This document shows positions 60,945-64,000 of a DNA stretch of 64,000 bases, piece after piece. Source of the DNA: Thysanoteuthis rhombus (lineage: Eukaryota; Mollusca; Cephalopoda; Oegopsida; Thysanoteuthidae). A program made the translations under genes and the position numbers. The stretch is from assembly GCA_963457665.1 (NCBI GenBank), contig OY735207.1, forward strand, positions 34,473,816 through 34,537,815. The letters run 5' to 3'. The notes below the pieces were generated by a model. The model had not been told where the DNA came from and did not search any database. It saw nothing but the letters and a program-made list of their open reading frames with translations. Each line of letters opens with the position of its first letter. The stretch's first letter is position 1.

Positions 60945-61283
60945 TTAACTATGAGTTATAACGGCATAGTCAGTGTCTGGCCTTTGTCCATATTCTGAAC
61001 GACGCTTGGCAGACTTGTGTACAGCGAGTTCCAGTTCAGCGTAGTGGAGTGGGTTTGACCCTTCAACTCGGGGAGAGCGGTGAGGTTTAGGTGGTGGTGG
61101 TGGAGGAGGAGGGGGTAACTCATATGCTTCGTCCATGTTGTCCGTGGCATCCCCGTGGGATGGCAGGAACGCATTTTGTTTGTTTGATTTCAGCTTCCTG
61201 GCTGCTGTTCCAGTATCTTGAACAGAATTGGAGTTGGTATCCGGCCCATCAACCAGGGACGATGATGAGGACTTGTGGTTTTG
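60945..61283 (-). CDS. terminal exon: proline-rich, ITIM/ITSM-like cytoplasmic tail (candidate)
   Basis: Seen: an open 112-residue stretch plus stop, directly after a strong 3' splice site (pyrimidine-rich tract ending CCTTTTCCAG at 61,284-61,293 on the minus strand), so the exon opens in phase 0. In order: a Ser-rich start, a basic stretch (ARKLKSNKQ, residues 28-36), nine prolines (57-65), then NPLHYAELEL (Tyr81) and DTDYAVI (Tyr106). LHYAEL fits the ITIM pattern (I/V/L/S)xYxx(L/V/I); TDYAVI fits the ITSM-like pattern TxYxx(V/I). In known receptors such phosphotyrosines recruit SH2 proteins such as SHP phosphatases, and proline runs bind SH3 or EVH1 domains. I see no good 5' splice donor before the stop, so it looks terminal. 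Composition is far less AT-rich than the flanks. Inference: intracellular tail of a single-pass surface protein; no TM segment is in this exon. Gene identity not recognised. Confidence 0.7.
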   Translation of the reverse strand, partial: QNHKSSSSSLVDGPDTNSNSVQDTGTAARKLKSNKQNAFLPSHGDATDNMDEAYELPPPPPPPPPKPHRSPRVEGSNPLHYAELELAVHKSAKRRSEYGQRPDTDYAVITHS

Positions 61284-61293
61284 CTGGAAAAGG

Positions 61294-64000
61294 CCAAAAA
61301 GGAGTTGGACTGTAGAACACTGGCACTAGCTGTCTTTGCAAACAAGTCATTCAAAGAGATAGAAAATATTAAAATTTAAGAGAAGAAAAAAAAAACAAAA
61401 AAAAAAAAAAAAACACGACAAATTTTTTTTAAAGTAGTGTTTTTTTACTTAACCAAGCAGCGATGGAAGCAAATTCCTTTTATTATTTAAACGGGGAAAT
61501 AGTGTTGCAACTTTCAGTGAAAAAAAGTTATTTGGGTATAGTGCACATTGATCGTGAGCTATTAAAAGATTTGCAGTTCATCTGAGAACAGCATACAGCA
61601 AAGTCACAGCGTACATCAAATAATGGTTGCATGCTTTGTACAGTGTCTGAAGTTGCAGACATTGCATAGTGAGAAGCACTAGCAGATGAACAAAAACATG
61701 CATATATGATAAATAGTATATACAGCTTTTTATAACATCTGGTAGAGTGACTGACCCTTAAAAAAAGGGAAGCAGTGTATGAAGACAGTTGTGTCACAAG
61801 GGAAGAAAAAATAGCATTTTAGAAGGGGGGGGGGACATTTTCCTCCTAACTCCTGGAAGAGAACATGCAGTCCCTTACTGGCTGGTAGGCAGGCAAAGAG
61901 GCAGGCAGGCAAAGGGCTGGAGAATTTGAACGACCATAAAGAAAAAAAAATTTTTTTTTTTTTTATTCCTATACAAGTGAGACATGCAATACCTTAAAAC
62001 CAAGAACATATGATTGTTGACGAGCAAGCACAAATATCAAGTTTGTTTTTCACTATGCTGGGTGGGGAGTATAAATATCTGAATACTCTCCAGAGGACAA
62101 TATTAATCAGACACACACACACATATCTATTGAAAGAGTTTTTTTTTTAATGTTTAAAGCTTACATAACTACATGCAAGTGAAAACATGCAGAAACATAA
62201 ATATACTGTTATTACAGAAACAGACATTTGTCAATAAGCCTTTTTAACCCGTACTCAAACTTCATACAATCATACTGGACCCAGCACTCAAGATCTAAAA
62301 TTATAGTCAGTTGTTTGCAACTGAAAAAGCAGTTTTCAAGTATATAAAAATAAAAAAAAATAAAAATTCTTTTATCTAATGAAAAGGTAGAAATGAACTT
62401 TTTCCATGTCATCTTTATTTATTTACATGTATAGGTGAAGAATAGAGAAATTAGTATACCCTACAGACTGAATAGCATTAATGGAAAGCAGGTATTAGTC
62501 ACGGCAGTGTGCTCAGGATAGAATGAAGACAAAAGGCAAATTTCAAAATGAACATTACATAATTTAGTCAAGGTCCTTTGGCACTGTACATTTCAATACA
62601 AGTAGTGATTATTTAATACTATGATGGATGAACTTCACACTAATTGCCTTGCCTTGTTCTCAAATTTTTTTCTCTTATTTCTCTCACCTCGGAAGAGGTG
62701 AGGATATAAGGGCACAGTAAAATTTACATCAAATCAAGCATAAAAGCCCCAACAATTAAGCCCAAATGACTATATTCAGTGCAACTTTCAGGAACTGCCA
62801 TCCTGGATCAGATAGTTTTGTAAATCGTCCAACTGGGATCATTGGTAAGTGCTGCTGATTTTCTAAGCAAGCCCTCCCCATGTGAAAGATTGGCAAAAGC
62901 CTTCCTGTACTCACTTCATTCTCTCTAGCATTAAGCCAAACTAATCCGAGCATGAATAATGGATCATGGAACACAAGATTTATAAATCTGGTACCTTGAG
63001 GAAGGAATATAAGTACTAAGATAAATAGCTTTCTGTATTATTAGATGACAAGTAATTTTAGATAACTATGACCAGCCTATAAGATTCGACTAAACTATTC
63101 AACTTAGTGGTGTCAACTTCTTCAGGTAAGTTTCTAAGCATTTTTGACCAGTCAGTCAAGTAGGGAGAAAAAAAAAATTTTTTTTTTAAAAAATCATTTT
63201 TATTAAAAAAATAAAAAAAATTATTCAACTTAGTTATCAGGAACAGACTAAGCAGGAATAAACACCAATAATTTCTTGCCATATGAATTTCAAAGATGAC
63301 AATGTAACTGAATTACACTATATAACCTTTCTTTGCTAAGTTCGTTCACTCAGAAACAAGAAAGGAAAAACAATTGCCTACAAGTCAAAAATTGCTTATA
63401 TTAGAATTTATAAACATTGTGACTGCTGCATGTTTTATTCAAAAGAGTAGAGTTTAAATTAAACACTGAGGGACACAGATGTATTCCTAGTCAACAGAAC
63501 TTGCGAAATAGCACATATAAAAAAATTTTTTAAATCCATACCCTTAGCCATGATATCATTCAGAAATAATTATCCCAAATATAAAATGCAATGTGCGCAC
63601 ACACACACACACACACTTTAAGCATAATACATCGAGATAACAAATTTTGGTCTCTATAAAGGATCCTTTTGAAACAGATTTTAGAGAAAAAGGACAAAAT
63701 ATTACATGCTTGATTGTGCTCTTGTGTAGTTGGTTCCACTAAACGGCTATCCCTTTCAAGTCAAGATCAATTTAACTAAAATCCACTGGACATTTTTTTT
63801 TATGTGTAACACTTTCCAATGAATCCAGATACTACACTGATCCAAGGCAGAAGTGTTGGGTAGTGACACTTTGATCCTAGGCAGAGCACACACATACTCT
63901 GATCTGAGGCAGGAGACGATCCATGTCAATAATCTCATCATTTTCGACAGGTACTTTTCTAGTCTTCATATAAAGTATACAAAAGGAAAAAAAAAAACCC
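61294..64000 (-). other. presumed intron upstream of the 61 kb exon
   Basis: No further exon recognised. AT-rich, with a CA run at 63,598-63,616 and an A/T palindromic stretch at 63,168-63,190. The exons for the membrane and extracellular parts of the putative protein must lie beyond 64,000. Confidence 0.4.

Noticed and set aside
62756-62974. Minus-strand 72-codon frame near 63 kb
   Set aside because: No domain, signal or splice context; composition like the flanks.

Overview
The window looks like nuclear DNA from an invertebrate animal, most likely a mollusc. The signs are very AT-rich non-coding sequence, kilobase arrays of TA-type satellites and many simple repeats. There are also several classes of decayed mobile elements (two LINE groups, mariner, Merlin, tRNA-derived SINEs, a Penelope-like fossil), and widely spaced small exons with ordinary GT-AG acceptors. 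The AAGGGAGATAA-type motif found here is common in molluscan non-coding DNA. The taxon is an inference; no long conserved host gene is present to fix it. There are no bacterial or phage genes, rRNAs or CRISPR arrays, and I see no intact tRNA.

Bases 1-24,000 hold no host exon I can support. They are a repeat landscape: a degenerate ~55-bp tandem repeat seen twice in opposite orientation (255-640, 14,010-14,225); one unnamed interspersed family present about seven times; another family present twice, each copy ending in a CA/TA microsatellite; TA-satellite blocks at 11,690-12,668, 16,563-17,580 and 17,795-18,640; LINE 3' ends at 4.7, 6.1 and 19.3 kb; and a reverse-transcriptase fossil near 20.0-21.1 kb.

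Bases 24,000-31,500 contain a cluster of LINE remains (25.2-26.45 kb, including a CR1/L2-type fragment), a mariner fossil (29.0-29.5 kb) and a purine-rich A/GGAC minisatellite (31.2-31.5 kb).

Bases 31,500-64,000 look like the 3' part of a large minus-strand gene. Two well-supported terminal coding exons lie 27 kb apart, each behind a pyrimidine-rich 3' splice site in phase 0 and each ending in its own stop. One (60,945-61,283) encodes a proline-rich tail with two ITIM/ITSM-like tyrosine motifs. The other (34,146-34,313) encodes a tyrosine-rich tail ending in the PDZ-ligand-like sequence GSTV. A weaker third candidate (56,883-56,969) encodes a hydrophobic C-terminus. The simplest reading is one membrane receptor or adhesion protein with alternative last exons that swap its cytoplasmic signalling tail; the body of the protein would lie beyond base 64,000. 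Introns here carry more poly-A than poly-T runs on the plus strand, as expected for T-rich sense strands of a minus-strand transcript. The same interval holds a 30-bp GC-rich minisatellite, a Merlin transposase fossil, LINE 3' ends and an inverted pair of SINEs.
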